Counted from the first letter of the stretch, positions 34,564 to 43,199 are shown. The stretch is 64,000 nucleotides of DNA from CAIKMD01 sp963729935 (GCA_963729935.1 CAVSPW010000004.1:682001-746000); one strand, 5' to 3'. Numbers and translations: made by a program. Notes: a model not told the origin generated them from the letters alone.

Positions 34564-35301
34564 TCAGTCGAATCCGGGATAGAGCTGCTTCAGCCTTCCA
34601 TCGCAGGCATTGGCCAGCCGGTGCCGCTCGGCGAAAGTGTCGATCTCGGCGGCATGCGCGGCGCGGCGCCGGGCGCGCAGCTCGCTCTGCAGCGCGTCTT
34701 CATCCGTCTCCAGCCGCTTTTGCAAATTTTCCCGCGCCGCCGCCTCATCCTTGCCCCATACGCCGTCGAGATCGGCGAACCGCGCCGGCAAGGCCGCCGG
34801 CAGGGTCCGGCGCTCGTCGATCAAGATCCGATTGTCGAGCGCGACATGGCGGCGTTCATGGCCGAGCACTTCGTCGTGCACGCAGGGCTCGGTGCCGTGG
34901 AATTCGCGCGCCACGTGAATGACGCGCTTGCCGAGCGCCAGCATCAGCGACACTTTTTTCGGATAGGCGCAGTCGCCGCCCGCGGCGCTCGCGATGGTGC
35001 GCGTGCTGGCGACGCCGATGACCATCAGCTCGGTTTCGGTCGCGCCGAGCGCGAGGTAGCGGTAATCGACCTGCGAGAGCGCGGCGATCTGCGCGAGCGA
35101 CAGGGTTTCGTCCACGGTCGGATCGGGGAGGAGCGTGTTGACCGCATAGGCCGGCGGCGCGCTGCGCGGGCAGGCGCTCAGATCCTTGGCGTGCTCGGCA
35201 TCGACGCCGCCGCAGCCAGTCAATGCCATGAGCGCCAGCATCGCGCTTGCGAGCCGGAGCCCGCGACGCGTTCCGGATCGTGCAGCCGCGTTGGTGATCA
35301 C
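34564..35301 (-). CDS. putative lipoprotein with HExxH motif, paralogue of the protein at 21072
   Basis: A 245-residue predicted lipoprotein; lipobox LMALTGC with modified C30. The core matches the other copy block by block: CPRSAPPAYAVNTLLPDP, VDYRYLALGATET, GGDCAYPKKVSLMLALG, EPCVHDEVLGHERRHVALD with HERRH at 148-152, GVWGKDEAAARENLQKRLE and RLKQLYPGFD. It lacks the low-complexity tract after the lipobox. The GTG start overlaps the stop of the upstream VOC gene by four bases (GTGA), so the two are coupled. A zincin-type peptidase is possible from HExxH; no third metal ligand can be named with confidence. Confidence 0.77.
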   Translation of the reverse strand: MITNAAARSGTRRGLRLASAMLALMALTGCGGVDAEHAKDLSACPRSAPPAYAVNTLLPDPTVDETLSLAQIAALSQVDYRYLALGATETELMVIGVASTRTIASAAGGDCAYPKKVSLMLALGKRVIHVAREFHGTEPCVHDEVLGHERRHVALDNRILIDERRTLPAALPARFADLDGVWGKDEAAARENLQKRLETDEDALQSELRARRRAAHAAEIDTFAERHRLANACDGRLKQLYPGFD

Positions 35302-35729
35302 GCGCTTTCGCGCGTGCCGGCAGCTTTCTTGTATTTCGCGCCGCTCAACGCCTTTTCCTCTTCCATGTCGCGCTTGCCGAGCGTCAAGTCGAAGCGATTG
35401 CCTTCGGGGTCCTCGCCCTTTTCCTCGACGAAGGGACGATCGACGCCCGACCCGTCGGCGCGCGGATCGGTCGGCTCGAGGCCGAGCTTTTTCATTTCGG
35501 CGTAGACGAATGGCTTCTCGTCGCTGCCGAGCGTGAAGCCGAAATGATGGATGCCCTTGGGCGCCCCTTCGCGCTTGCGGCGGATGAGCGCCACATCCAT
35601 GTAACCGTCGGTCACCCAGACATCGCCCTGGCTCTCGCCGGTGATCGTCATGCCATAGATGCGCGTATAGAACTCTGCGAGCGTCTTGGGATCGTCAGCA
35701 AAGATCGCAATGTGACGGATTTTTGCCAT
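35298..35729 (-). CDS. VOC-family (glyoxalase/bleomycin-resistance fold) protein
   Basis: A 143-residue single-module VOC protein. It opens AKIRHIAIFADDPKTLAEFY; a second candidate metal histidine is in KGIHHFGFTLG, and DPEGNRFDLTLGKRD ends the module, where most family members have glutamate and this one shows aspartate. The last 20 residues are basic and disordered-looking. AGAGGAA precedes ATG 35729. It is coupled by a 4-base overlap to the lipoprotein gene. The reaction is unknown. Confidence 0.82.
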   Translation of the reverse strand: MAKIRHIAIFADDPKTLAEFYTRIYGMTITGESQGDVWVTDGYMDVALIRRKREGAPKGIHHFGFTLGSDEKPFVYAEMKKLGLEPTDPRADGSGVDRPFVEEKGEDPEGNRFDLTLGKRDMEEEKALSGAKYKKAAGTRESA

Positions 35730-35853
35730 GTCCGCGTTCCTCTCTCGTCTTGCCGCATTCGCCTTTGTCGGGCCGCGCAAAGCGTGACCCGCGCTCGGCG
35801 TCGTTGTCAATCGCGAACCGGCGATCGCGCCGCTCGACGCCGCTCGACGCCGC

Positions 35854-36657
35854 TCAGGCGAAGCGGATGGCGATCGGCTCGAGCGCGATGTCGGAAAGCC
35901 TGGTCGACCAGGCCTCGCCGGGCGCGACCGGCAAGGCGCGAGTCAAAGTACCGGTGGTGACCATCTCGCCCGCGGCAAGCGGCGGGTTGACGGGGTCGCG
36001 CGCCAGGAGATCGACCAGGTGGCGCAGCGCCGACAAGGGGCCGCCCAAGACATCCGCCGCTTTGCCGCGCTCGACGACAGCGCCGCCGCGCCGCAATTCG
36101 ATCCCGAAGCGCGAGAGCGCGGAATACCAATCGGCGCCCGCGATCGGATGGCGCGGCCCCAGCAACAAGCCGCCATGGAGCCCGAAGGCCGCGACCGCGT
36201 CGGGCGGCGTGAAGCGCCAGCCCGGAAAAATCGATTGCACGATCTCGAAACCATGGGCGAGCCAATCGATGCAGCCGAGCAAGCCGCGCTCATCCATGCC
36301 GGGCGCGGGCGTGGCGCCGAGACCGAACACGACCTCGGGCTCGATGCGCGGTTCGGCGAGTGCGCCAAGCGCATAGACGCCATCGATTGCGGCGATGTCC
36401 TTGACGCTGTGCTCGTAGAGATAGCCCCAGATCGGCGCATAGACGCCGTATTCGGCCCAGATCGTGCGATTGGTGAAGCCGATCTTTCGACCGACCGCGC
36501 GCGCGCCGCGCGCCGCCCGGAGCCGATGCGCCAGGGCGACCGCTTCATAAGCCGCGTCCAGATCGAAAGCGGGAAAGCGCGCCGAGAATAACGCGATCGG
36601 CCGCGAGCCCTCGACCGCATCCAGCGCCTCGCGCGCAATCGCCTCGATGTCAGTCAC
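35854..36657 (-). CDS. 2-keto-4-pentenoate hydratase (MhpD-type) family protein
   Basis: A 267-residue member of the FAH-fold hydratases that add water to 2-hydroxypenta-2,4-dienoate in meta-cleavage pathways, or act as related decarboxylases. Visible marks are AVGRKIGFTNRTIWAEYGV around 55-73, RIEPEVVFGLGATPAPGM with the metal-binding E-x-E around 107-109, and GEMVTTGTLTRALPVAPGE near the C-terminus. The GTG at 36657 follows GGGGCGATAT. It is 120 bp upstream of the VOC-lipoprotein pair on the same strand. Meta-cleavage neighbours such as the aldolase and dehydrogenase are absent, so the pathway is not certain. Confidence 0.83.
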   Translation of the reverse strand: MTDIEAIAREALDAVEGSRPIALFSARFPAFDLDAAYEAVALAHRLRAARGARAVGRKIGFTNRTIWAEYGVYAPIWGYLYEHSVKDIAAIDGVYALGALAEPRIEPEVVFGLGATPAPGMDERGLLGCIDWLAHGFEIVQSIFPGWRFTPPDAVAAFGLHGGLLLGPRHPIAGADWYSALSRFGIELRRGGAVVERGKAADVLGGPLSALRHLVDLLARDPVNPPLAAGEMVTTGTLTRALPVAPGEAWSTRLSDIALEPIAIRFA

Positions 36658-36726
36658 GATATCGCCCCGGGCCTGCCATCTTGCCCCCTTCGATCGTCGC
36701 GCATGATCGGCCGCGCCGGCCCCGCC

Positions 36727-37356
36727 CTAGCGCTTGCGCGCGACCAGGTCGATCAGGGCCGATAGGCCGTGGTGGCGGCTGCCTTCATGGATCTCGGCGT
36801 CGTATTCGTCGAGAAGCAAGATATCCATGTCGGCGAAAGCGGCGCGCAGCATATCGGCGGTATAGAGATTCTCGACGTTCGGCGGCCCGCCCGTGCCATA
36901 GGCGATCTGCTCCGGCCGATAGCCCTCGATCATCAATAGCCCGCCCGGCTTCAGCACATCCGCCATCTGCCGAAACAGCGCTTCGCGGAAACGCGGCCCG
37001 GCAAATTGGAAGAAGATGCCGACGACGACATCGAAACGCGGCGGGCCCCAATCCCAGGTTTCGAGATCGGCGCAGATCGCGTCGATCGTGACGCCGGCGC
37101 GCGCGGCCAGTCGCTCGGCCTTCTCGACGCCTTTCGGCGTGAGATCGACCGAGGTGACGGCCAAACCCTGCCGCGCGAGAAAGACGCCGTTGCGCCCCTC
37201 GCCATCGGCGATCGCGAGCGCGGTCATGCCGGACTTCAGGCGATGCGCCTGCGCCGCCAGGAACGCGTTGGGTTCGGTGCCGAACCAGTAATCCTCGCCC
37301 GCGAAGCGCTCGTTCCACTGCGCGAGTTCTCTGTCCTTCTTGACGGTCGGCGCCAT
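36727..37356 (-). CDS. class I SAM-dependent methyltransferase (TehB/thiopurine-type)
   Basis: A 209-residue methyltransferase. It begins WNERFAGEDYWFGTEPNAFL, which is typical of the tellurite-resistance/small-molecule group. The SAM-binding motif I is ALAIADGEGRNGVFLARQG (about 44-62), followed by SVDLTPKGVEKAERLAAR and the motif after it, DVVVGIFFQFAGPRFR. AGCGGAGGAT precedes ATG 37356. It stands alone on its strand. The methyl acceptor is unknown. Confidence 0.85.
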   Translation of the reverse strand: MAPTVKKDRELAQWNERFAGEDYWFGTEPNAFLAAQAHRLKSGMTALAIADGEGRNGVFLARQGLAVTSVDLTPKGVEKAERLAARAGVTIDAICADLETWDWGPPRFDVVVGIFFQFAGPRFREALFRQMADVLKPGGLLMIEGYRPEQIAYGTGGPPNVENLYTADMLRAAFADMDILLLDEYDAEIHEGSRHHGLSALIDLVARKR

Positions 37357-37645
37357 CTCGATCCTCCGCTTGTACCCGGGAACCTCCCCCGAAACCGGCA
37401 TCGGATCAAGCGAATTTGGCGCGGCCGGCCGGCGCGTCTGGCATGCGCAAATCCGAAATCAGTGCGATCTCGATGGAAGCTCTTGAGCGGCTTTCGCGGG
37501 CTATTTCTTGTCTTGCCGGCACGCCCCGCTTTGGACGCCGGCCATAAAATTGACACGATCCCGGCCCCACTCTCGCCCGCTTTGCGACTTAGGCTCGCGA
37601 GCGGATTCATGGTGATTTGAGCCTTTCCGATGCCGAGCCCTCGAT

Positions 37646-38548
37646 ATGGATGAGTTGCGCATGGTTCTGGCCGCCGCCACCGGCGCCGTGATCGGCGGCA
37701 TCGTCGTCGTCGCGTTGTCCTGGACTCTGCGCGCGCTGGCCGGGCCCGCCGGGCCCGAGCATGCGGGCGTGACCGGCGACGGAGGCGCCGCCGCGATGCC
37801 GCCTCGCGCACCGGCGCTGCATTGGGCGGCCAAAGCCGCGATCCTTCTGCTGTCGATCGGCGCCTATGGCTATCTCGGTTATGCCAATCGGCCGCGTGAT
37901 ATCGCGCCGCCGGCGGCGGCGACCGTGGTAGCGCCGGCCGATGTCGCCGAGCCCGCGGCAAGCTTCGCGATCGGCGGCGTCGGCTTGAGTTTCGCCCCGC
38001 CTTCGGGCTACTGCCTTTACCCGCCGGCGCTCCTCGGCGCGGTCGTGGCGCAGCAGGCGGCGATCAATCCCGATAACGTCGTCCACGCGGTTTTCGCCGA
38101 TTGCGATCAGCTGCGCGACGCCGCGAGCAGCCATGTACGGATTCGCGATTTCGGCATGCTGATGACGCCGAAGTCTCAGCTGGCCGAGACCGTCGGGCCG
38201 GCCGAGCTCGACCGCATCCTCGCCGACACGGTCGATCCGGTAACGCTCAAAGAGACGCTCGATCAAAGGCTACGCGACGCGCAAAGCCGCCTCAAGCTGC
38301 GGAGCGTCTCCGCTCTCGGCCTGCTCGGCCGCGACCCGCGCGCGGCCTATTTCGGCTATCTCTTCCGGGCCGATGGCGAGGCCGGCGGTTTCGATCAGGC
38401 TTGCGTGATGGCGCTGACCAGCGTGAAAGGCCGTCTCGTCTCCTATTATGTCTACAGCGATTACAGCCGCGACGCGCGCGCGACGCTCGATCTGCTGATG
38501 CAAAAGGTGAAGTCCGGCCTTGGCGATCTCGTCGCGCGCAACACCTGA
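37646..38548 (+). CDS. membrane-anchored protein of unknown function, 300 residues
   Basis: Two hydrophobic segments (about 8-30 and 60-80) flank a loop of some 30 residues, followed by an Ala/Pro linker and a C-terminal domain of about 195 residues from VGLSFAPPSGYCLYP to GLGDLVARNT. The domain has cysteines in GYCLYP, VFADCDQL and FDQACVM and a helix KETLDQRLRDAQSRL. If both helices span, the domain lies on the cytosolic side; if the first is cleaved or the topology is N-out, it faces the periplasm. I do not recognise a family. It leads a run of envelope-type genes on this strand. Confidence 0.68.
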   Translation: MDELRMVLAAATGAVIGGIVVVALSWTLRALAGPAGPEHAGVTGDGGAAAMPPRAPALHWAAKAAILLLSIGAYGYLGYANRPRDIAPPAAATVVAPADVAEPAASFAIGGVGLSFAPPSGYCLYPPALLGAVVAQQAAINPDNVVHAVFADCDQLRDAASSHVRIRDFGMLMTPKSQLAETVGPAELDRILADTVDPVTLKETLDQRLRDAQSRLKLRSVSALGLLGRDPRAAYFGYLFRADGEAGGFDQACVMALTSVKGRLVSYYVYSDYSRDARATLDLLMQKVKSGLGDLVARNT

Positions 38549-38600
38549 ACTCTTGCAGCCGTCGCGCGGTGAGCCTAAATCGAGGCTGTAGGAAGGTTCC

Positions 38601-40277
38601 ATGTTTGAAGACCGGCCACCGCTGAACCGACCGACACGCGCCGCGGGCTCGCCGCGTCGGCGCGCCCTCGACGCGCTCGGCACCGTGCTCCGCGGCTTGC
38701 CGGACGAATGGTCCGTGCTGTGCGACATGAGCGCCTCCAGCGACGGCAGCGGGCTCGGCGCAAGCTACGTCGCGCTCCACCCCGAATTGGGAATCGCGCT
38801 TGTCGATCTCGCGCCGGCTCAGCCCGGGACCGCCATCGCGCCGCTGCGGGCGCTTCTGGCACGCGGCGATCGCGCGACCTTCACAATGCACGAGCCGCCG
38901 ATCGTCGCGGTGTCGTTGTCGCGCGATGAAATTCCGGCCGCCGCATCGCGCATCGAGACCGCCCTTGCCGAGCTGCCCCCGTGGCCGGTTTGGGAGAAGG
39001 CCTGGCCCGAGGCCGCCATCGCCTTGCTCACGGCCGAGCACGCGAAGCTGGCACCCTTGGCGCGCGGCCTGAAGACCGCGCGCGATCCCGCCTTCGGTTC
39101 ATCGGCGCAAGCGCCCAATGGCGCGGCGCGGCGCGTGATCGGCGCAGATCAACCTGAAGCGTATCCGGCGCGATCCGAGCGCAGGGAACCCAGCCTGTTG
39201 CGCGAGCCTCACACATCGCGCGAGCCGCGTTTTGCCATGCCGCGCGCGCCCCATTCGGGTGCCATGCCGCGACCGCAGCGCCAGGAACCCCGGCTGTCGC
39301 GCGAACCTCACGCGTCGAGCGAGCCGCGCTTGCCGCTAACGGAGCCGAGGCTGGTTTCGGAACGTGCGGAGCCCCACCTGATGCGCGAACGGCCTGACTG
39401 GATCGAGCCCAATCGCGCAACGCCGCGAGTGCGGTTAGTCGCGGAGCGCGACCCGCTGTCCTCGCGATCGCAAGCCGCGCCTCGCGCGCGCGGCCGAGCC
39501 GGACTTCGGCCCGCGCTATGGCTCATCGGCGGTGCGCTGGCCGCGGCCGTAACGGTCATGCTCGTTCATCCGCGCGACACCACCGAGCCCGCCTCGCCGG
39601 CGGCTCCGGTCGCGCAAATGCCGGCGCCGCCGGCGGCTCCCGTGATCAGCCCCGCAGCTTCGGCCATCGCCACCAGCCCGCAACCGACAGGCGGTGACGC
39701 GCTGCCGCAGGCGGCATCGGCGCAATCGGCGACCGCCAGTCCGATCGCGCCGCCGCACGCGGCCACGATTCTGCCGCCGATATCTACTCAGCCGCACAGG
39801 TCGGCGCAGACGGATCGCACGCTTGAGCCGAGCGCCGAACGTCGCGCGGAAGCGGCGGCGGTATTAAAGCCGGCGCCACAGCAGGCGACGCCAACTCCAA
39901 CTCCAACGCCAACGCCAACGCCAACGCCGGAAAAAACGGCACCCACGAAGAGCGTGCAAGCACAAGCCGCAACGCCGATATCGGCACCTGCGGCGGCGAA
40001 GGCTTCGGTGCAAGTCGATGCCCATGACTCCAAGGATGACGAAATCGTGAAGATCGGCGGCACGACCTATATCGAGGGCCGCGAGCCGCACGCGCTCGGC
40101 AGCCTGACGCAATCCGTCGAAGCGCCCGCCGCGTCCGCGGTGGTTCCGCCTGTCAATCAATCCGCGGCCGATGAGAAACTGCGCGAGACGTTGCCGCCGT
40201 CCTCAGCGGATTTTTCGATCACGCCAATGGGGATTATGACGCCATCCGGCGTCGTGACACCGTTCGACGAGCGGTGA
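38601..40277 (+). CDS. one-TM protein with Pro-rich region and C-terminal GREPH motif, paralogue of next gene
   Basis: A 558-residue protein. N-terminal domain (about 25-165): GASYVALHPELGIALVDLAP and FTMHEPPIVAVSLSRDEIP. Then a long Arg/Pro/Glu-rich stretch with REP-containing repeats (REPSLLREPH, QEPRLSREPH), one membrane helix near 305-322, an Ala/Pro-rich region with (Thr-Pro)x7, and the C-terminal motif IGGTTYIEGREPHALG. The basic side before the helix predicts an N-in, C-out topology, so the Pro-rich part spans the periplasm. The next gene has the same layout. AGGAAGG precedes the ATG. Function unknown; the layout recalls TonB-like or envelope-spanning linkers. Confidence 0.68.
   Translation: MFEDRPPLNRPTRAAGSPRRRALDALGTVLRGLPDEWSVLCDMSASSDGSGLGASYVALHPELGIALVDLAPAQPGTAIAPLRALLARGDRATFTMHEPPIVAVSLSRDEIPAAASRIETALAELPPWPVWEKAWPEAAIALLTAEHAKLAPLARGLKTARDPAFGSSAQAPNGAARRVIGADQPEAYPARSERREPSLLREPHTSREPRFAMPRAPHSGAMPRPQRQEPRLSREPHASSEPRLPLTEPRLVSERAEPHLMRERPDWIEPNRATPRVRLVAERDPLSSRSQAAPRARGRAGLRPALWLIGGALAAAVTVMLVHPRDTTEPASPAAPVAQMPAPPAAPVISPAASAIATSPQPTGGDALPQAASAQSATASPIAPPHAATILPPISTQPHRSAQTDRTLEPSAERRAEAAAVLKPAPQQATPTPTPTPTPTPTPEKTAPTKSVQAQAATPISAPAAAKASVQVDAHDSKDDEIVKIGGTTYIEGREPHALGSLTQSVEAPAASAVVPPVNQSAADEKLRETLPPSSADFSITPMGIMTPSGVVTPFDER
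39888..39929 (+). repeat. in-frame hexanucleotide repeat encoding (Thr-Pro)7
   Basis: Seven tandem ACNCCN hexamers (ACGCCA, ACTCCA, ACTCCA, then ACGCCA three times and ACGCCG) encode seven Thr-Pro pairs within the Pro-rich segment of the gene at 38601. Copy-number change would lengthen or shorten the linker without breaking the frame. Confidence 0.9.
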
Positions 40278-40434
40278 TGTTAACCAAGTAAGATTGCTGA
40301 CTGTTGGTCAACGATCTGCTAATTTGAAATAAGCTCCCGGGAGAACCCAGCAGACCGAGAACGGTCGGGCCATTTGTGCCCTGTATCGCGCGTGCTCCTT
40401 TTGGAACGAATAATCGCCGAAGTGATCGTTTCGA

Positions 40435-40454
40435 CGGTAATTGTCGGTAATTGT
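40435..40454 (+). promoter_or_regulatory. tandem 10-bp repeat upstream of the gene at 40475
   Basis: CGGTAATTGT occurs twice head to tail, one helical turn per copy, ending 20 bases before the ATG. It overlaps the probable leader just ahead of GGAGAGATAG. The 197-bp gap is more AT-rich than its surroundings and is the likely promoter of the second paralogue. Binding partner unknown. Confidence 0.4.
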
Positions 40455-40474
40455 AAGCTGGAGAGATAGCTCCG

Positions 40475-41809
40475 ATGGCTAATAGACTTTCCCCCTATGG
40501 GCCGGTGATGGCGGAACCGGCCGCGCCTCTCGTTCCGGCCAGCGGTCTGGGCGCGGCACTGGCGACGCTGCCCCTACCTTGGATGGTATTCAGAAAAGAG
40601 GGCTTCTCGTCATTCGACGGCGCGGCCGGTGAGCTTTATGGCGGGATCTACGTCGCGCTTCATCCGGAGAAGGGCGTCGCGCTGATCGATCTGGCGCCGG
40701 GGCAACCGCATTTAGCCTTGCCGCGTCTGCGCAGTTTCTTTCGTCAGACCGGGCTCGTCGGGTTTTCCGATGAGCAGCCGCCGATCATCGCGATGACGCT
40801 GATGCGCGGCGAAACCCACATGCTCGGCCGGCGCCTCAACGACGCCTTCACGGCGGCACCCGGCTGCCGCCTCACGGACGCATCCTGGACCGAAGCCGCC
40901 GCCGCGGCGCTTGTCGCGCGGTTTCCCAATCTCCGCCGGATTCAATCCATCGAGAGCGCCGCATCGTCGCCGGCGCGCGCTGCGGACGAAGCCGCGGCAA
41001 CCAGGTTTTACGCTGACATTGCCGCCGCACCACGCGAAGCCCGATCGCATCGACGCCCTCGCTCCTCGGGGAGGCTGCGCCAAAGCGGCAAGGGGCGCCT
41101 TCTTGCTCTATCTGTTGCCGGTGTCGCCGTGGCGGCTGCGGCCGCCTTTACGCTCTTGCCGCGTCACACCAATGTCCCGCTTCCCGATTCACCGGCCGCG
41201 TCCGACAAGAGCGCCGCGATCGCGCAGCCCGCACCGCTCTCCGAACCGACACTTACGACCGGCGCGATATCGCCGCTGACGGAACCGAGCCCCGTGCCTT
41301 CCGCGCCCACTGCCACGGCGAGCACGCCGCCGGAGGCGACGCCATCCGTTCGCGCGGCTGCACCGCCGCCACCGCCGCCCATTGCCAAGCGCAAGATCGC
41401 GAAGCATTCTGCGAAAGCCGCCGGCGAGGAGCCGAAGACCGTCTACGTGCCGCCGCAGACGACGCCGCTCGCCACGACGCCCGAAGCAACCAAGCCGCCC
41501 AAGCTGCGCGTGCCCGCCATTGCGGCGCGCAGCGGACGCGAGCGCCGCCCCGCGGCGGAAGCTGCGCCGCCCGCGATCGCACCCGAAGATACGGTAACGA
41601 TCGACGGGCTCACCTATATCAAGGGGCGCGAGCCGCATATGCTGGACGCTCAGCCCTTGCCGCCCGATGCCGCGACCGATCAGGTTTCGGCGCCTGGCGA
41701 CGCTGCCACGCCGCAACCGGCTGTAGCGCCAGCCGCCGCAATCCCTTCTGCCGAACCACCGGCCACATCGGCCAGCCCGCCGCAAAATCCGGCCCCTTTC
41801 GATCAATGA
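40475..41809 (+). CDS. one-TM protein with Pro-rich region and C-terminal GREPH motif, second paralogue
   Basis: A 444-residue relative of the preceding gene product. The N-terminal domain matches it: GGIYVALHPEKGVALIDLAP, FSDEQPPIIAMTLMRGE, and the following helices. A basic stretch (SHRRPRSSGRLRQSGKGR) precedes one membrane helix near 210-227. An Ala/Pro/Thr-rich region follows, and the C-terminal motif is IDGLTYIKGREPHMLD. Only the two ends and the helix are conserved between the paralogues, so those carry the function. The start has GGAGAGATAG before it and a tandem repeat upstream. Family not recognised. Confidence 0.68.
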   Translation: MANRLSPYGPVMAEPAAPLVPASGLGAALATLPLPWMVFRKEGFSSFDGAAGELYGGIYVALHPEKGVALIDLAPGQPHLALPRLRSFFRQTGLVGFSDEQPPIIAMTLMRGETHMLGRRLNDAFTAAPGCRLTDASWTEAAAAALVARFPNLRRIQSIESAASSPARAADEAAATRFYADIAAAPREARSHRRPRSSGRLRQSGKGRLLALSVAGVAVAAAAAFTLLPRHTNVPLPDSPAASDKSAAIAQPAPLSEPTLTTGAISPLTEPSPVPSAPTATASTPPEATPSVRAAAPPPPPPIAKRKIAKHSAKAAGEEPKTVYVPPQTTPLATTPEATKPPKLRVPAIAARSGRERRPAAEAAPPAIAPEDTVTIDGLTYIKGREPHMLDAQPLPPDAATDQVSAPGDAATPQPAVAPAAAIPSAEPPATSASPPQNPAPFDQ

Positions 41810-41974
41810 AATAGATCGCTCCGGCCCGATCGCGTGACCGCGATTTAATCTGACTCGATAACGCGCAAAGGCTTTGCCGGCCAAAACAACCCGCTCCACC
41901 GCAATGGAATGACCTCAGGCGTGTGCGCGTTGTCAGTCATGAAGGGTCGCGTGGCCAAAGTGGCGGAGGCATAG

Positions 41975-42292
41975 ATGAGACGCGGTTTGTCGAGCTTGAA
42001 GCCGTTGGCATTGGCTTGTGGAAGCGTACTCTTGCTCGCAAGCGTGACCGTGTCGGCCGCGGCGCAGATTTATTCCTGCCCGCCGGGCTATTATCTCGCA
42101 TCGGATTATCGATGCTATGCGCAAGGCTATGCCGTCGCGCCGCCGGTGCCCCCCTATGTCTATGACCCGCGTTACGCCTATGCCTATCCGCAGCCCTATT
42201 ATGACCCGTATTATTATCCGGGCTTTGAACTACGCTTCGGTTTCGGCGGTCGCGGCCATTTCGACGGCGACCGCGGCCGTCACCGCCATTGA
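41975..42292 (+). CDS. small secreted Tyr/Pro-rich protein with CPPGYY motif
   Basis: A 105-residue exported protein. The signal peptide (about 1-30) ends VSAAAQ; then CPPGYYLASDYRCYAQGY, a Tyr/Pro-rich stretch, and a Gly/His/Arg-rich tail ending GRHRH. GGCGGAGG precedes ATG 41975. The CPPGYY...CY core recurs in the protein at 48711. It may be an envelope or surface structural protein; function unknown. Confidence 0.7.
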   Translation: MRRGLSSLKPLALACGSVLLLASVTVSAAAQIYSCPPGYYLASDYRCYAQGYAVAPPVPPYVYDPRYAYAYPQPYYDPYYYPGFELRFGFGGRGHFDGDRGRHRH

Positions 42293-42323
42293 TCGCGACA
42301 CGCCGCCGGAACCGCAATCGGCC

Positions 42324-42644
42324 GTGCCGCGCGCTTCAACCGAGCACGCCACGAAGAGCCGCCTTCTTTCCGCCATCGCCGTGGCGCTGCTGCTGGGCGT
42401 CGCGGGCCCAGCCTGCGCCGATGATGCAAGCGCCGTCGCTACCGACAATCCCGCCTCCGTGATCGGCACCGACGCGAAGGCTTGGCAGGACGCGATGCAG
42501 GCCTTGAAGGCGGGCGGCTATGATCAGGGCGTGCTCATGCAAGCTCCCGACAAGCCCGGCACCTGGATCGGCTCGGCGCGCGACAAGAACGGCGAACGCG
42601 TCGACGTCGCGGTCGACGCCAAAGGCAACGTCACCCGACGATAG
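42324..42644 (+). CDS. small exported protein with PepSY-like C-terminal domain
   Basis: A 106-residue protein with a signal-like N-terminus (SRLLSAIAVALLLGVAGPACA) written here in two parts: residues 12-20 and 21-32. The mature part reads AWQDAMQALKAGGYDQGVLM and then GTWIGSARDKNGERVDVAVD, which fits one PepSY-like repeat (helix, then beta hairpin); such domains often bind or restrain partner proteins in the periplasm. No ATG is available at the right place; GTG 42324 is the best candidate but lacks a clear ribosome site. It follows the CPPGYY protein. Confidence 0.58.
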   Translation: MPRASTEHATKSRLLSAIAVALLLGVAGPACADDASAVATDNPASVIGTDAKAWQDAMQALKAGGYDQGVLMQAPDKPGTWIGSARDKNGERVDVAVDAKGNVTRR

Positions 42645-42789
42645 GCGCGCCGCGCTGCCTCAAGGCAAACACGGCGAGATTGTGTCGCCGGCGCGATCTT
42701 TTCTTGGACCGGCCGGGCAATGGAATGGATGCGCGCGATGCCGCGTTGTCATGCCGAGCGTTTCGATCACGTCCTTTGGGAGGCATGCC

Positions 42790-43101
42790 ATGCGTCGTCT
42801 CGTCTCGAGTTCCCTCGCCTTGTTGTTCTTGGGCCTCGCGCCCGGCGCCGCATCTGCCGCGTCGCTCGCGCCGCCGGCGCGTAACCCCTCGATCACCCTG
42901 GTCGATGGCTGGTGGGAGCGCGAGCATCGCGCGGACGACGCGCGCCAGCAATATTGGCGCCTGCCGCCGCCCGCCGCGGCGCGCTACAACCAGCTTCAAG
43001 CGGAGATCAATCGGCTCGAGACGCAGCGCGCGGCAATCGATCAGCGCATCGCTCGTGCCGTCAACGAGCAACACGAAATCTTGGGATTCCGCGGCCGCTG
43101 A
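42790..43101 (+). CDS. small exported protein with C-terminal coiled coil
   Basis: A 103-residue protein. The signal peptide covers about 1-23 (LLFLGLAPGAASA). The mature part has VDGWWEREHRADDAR and a predicted coiled coil, RYNQLQAEINRLETQR and beyond, ending ILGFRGR. GGGAGG lies seven bases before ATG 42790. It belongs to the run of small envelope proteins here. Family not recognised. Confidence 0.65.
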   Translation: MRRLVSSSLALLFLGLAPGAASAASLAPPARNPSITLVDGWWEREHRADDARQQYWRLPPPAAARYNQLQAEINRLETQRAAIDQRIARAVNEQHEILGFRGR

Positions 43102-43199
43102 CACAGCCGCGACAGCCGATGGGGGCGGAAAAGCCTGTCGCCGCCGCGGTACTCGCGCCATTGCCAAGCGCGTCATTTTCCCGCACTGTCCCGCGTCGC

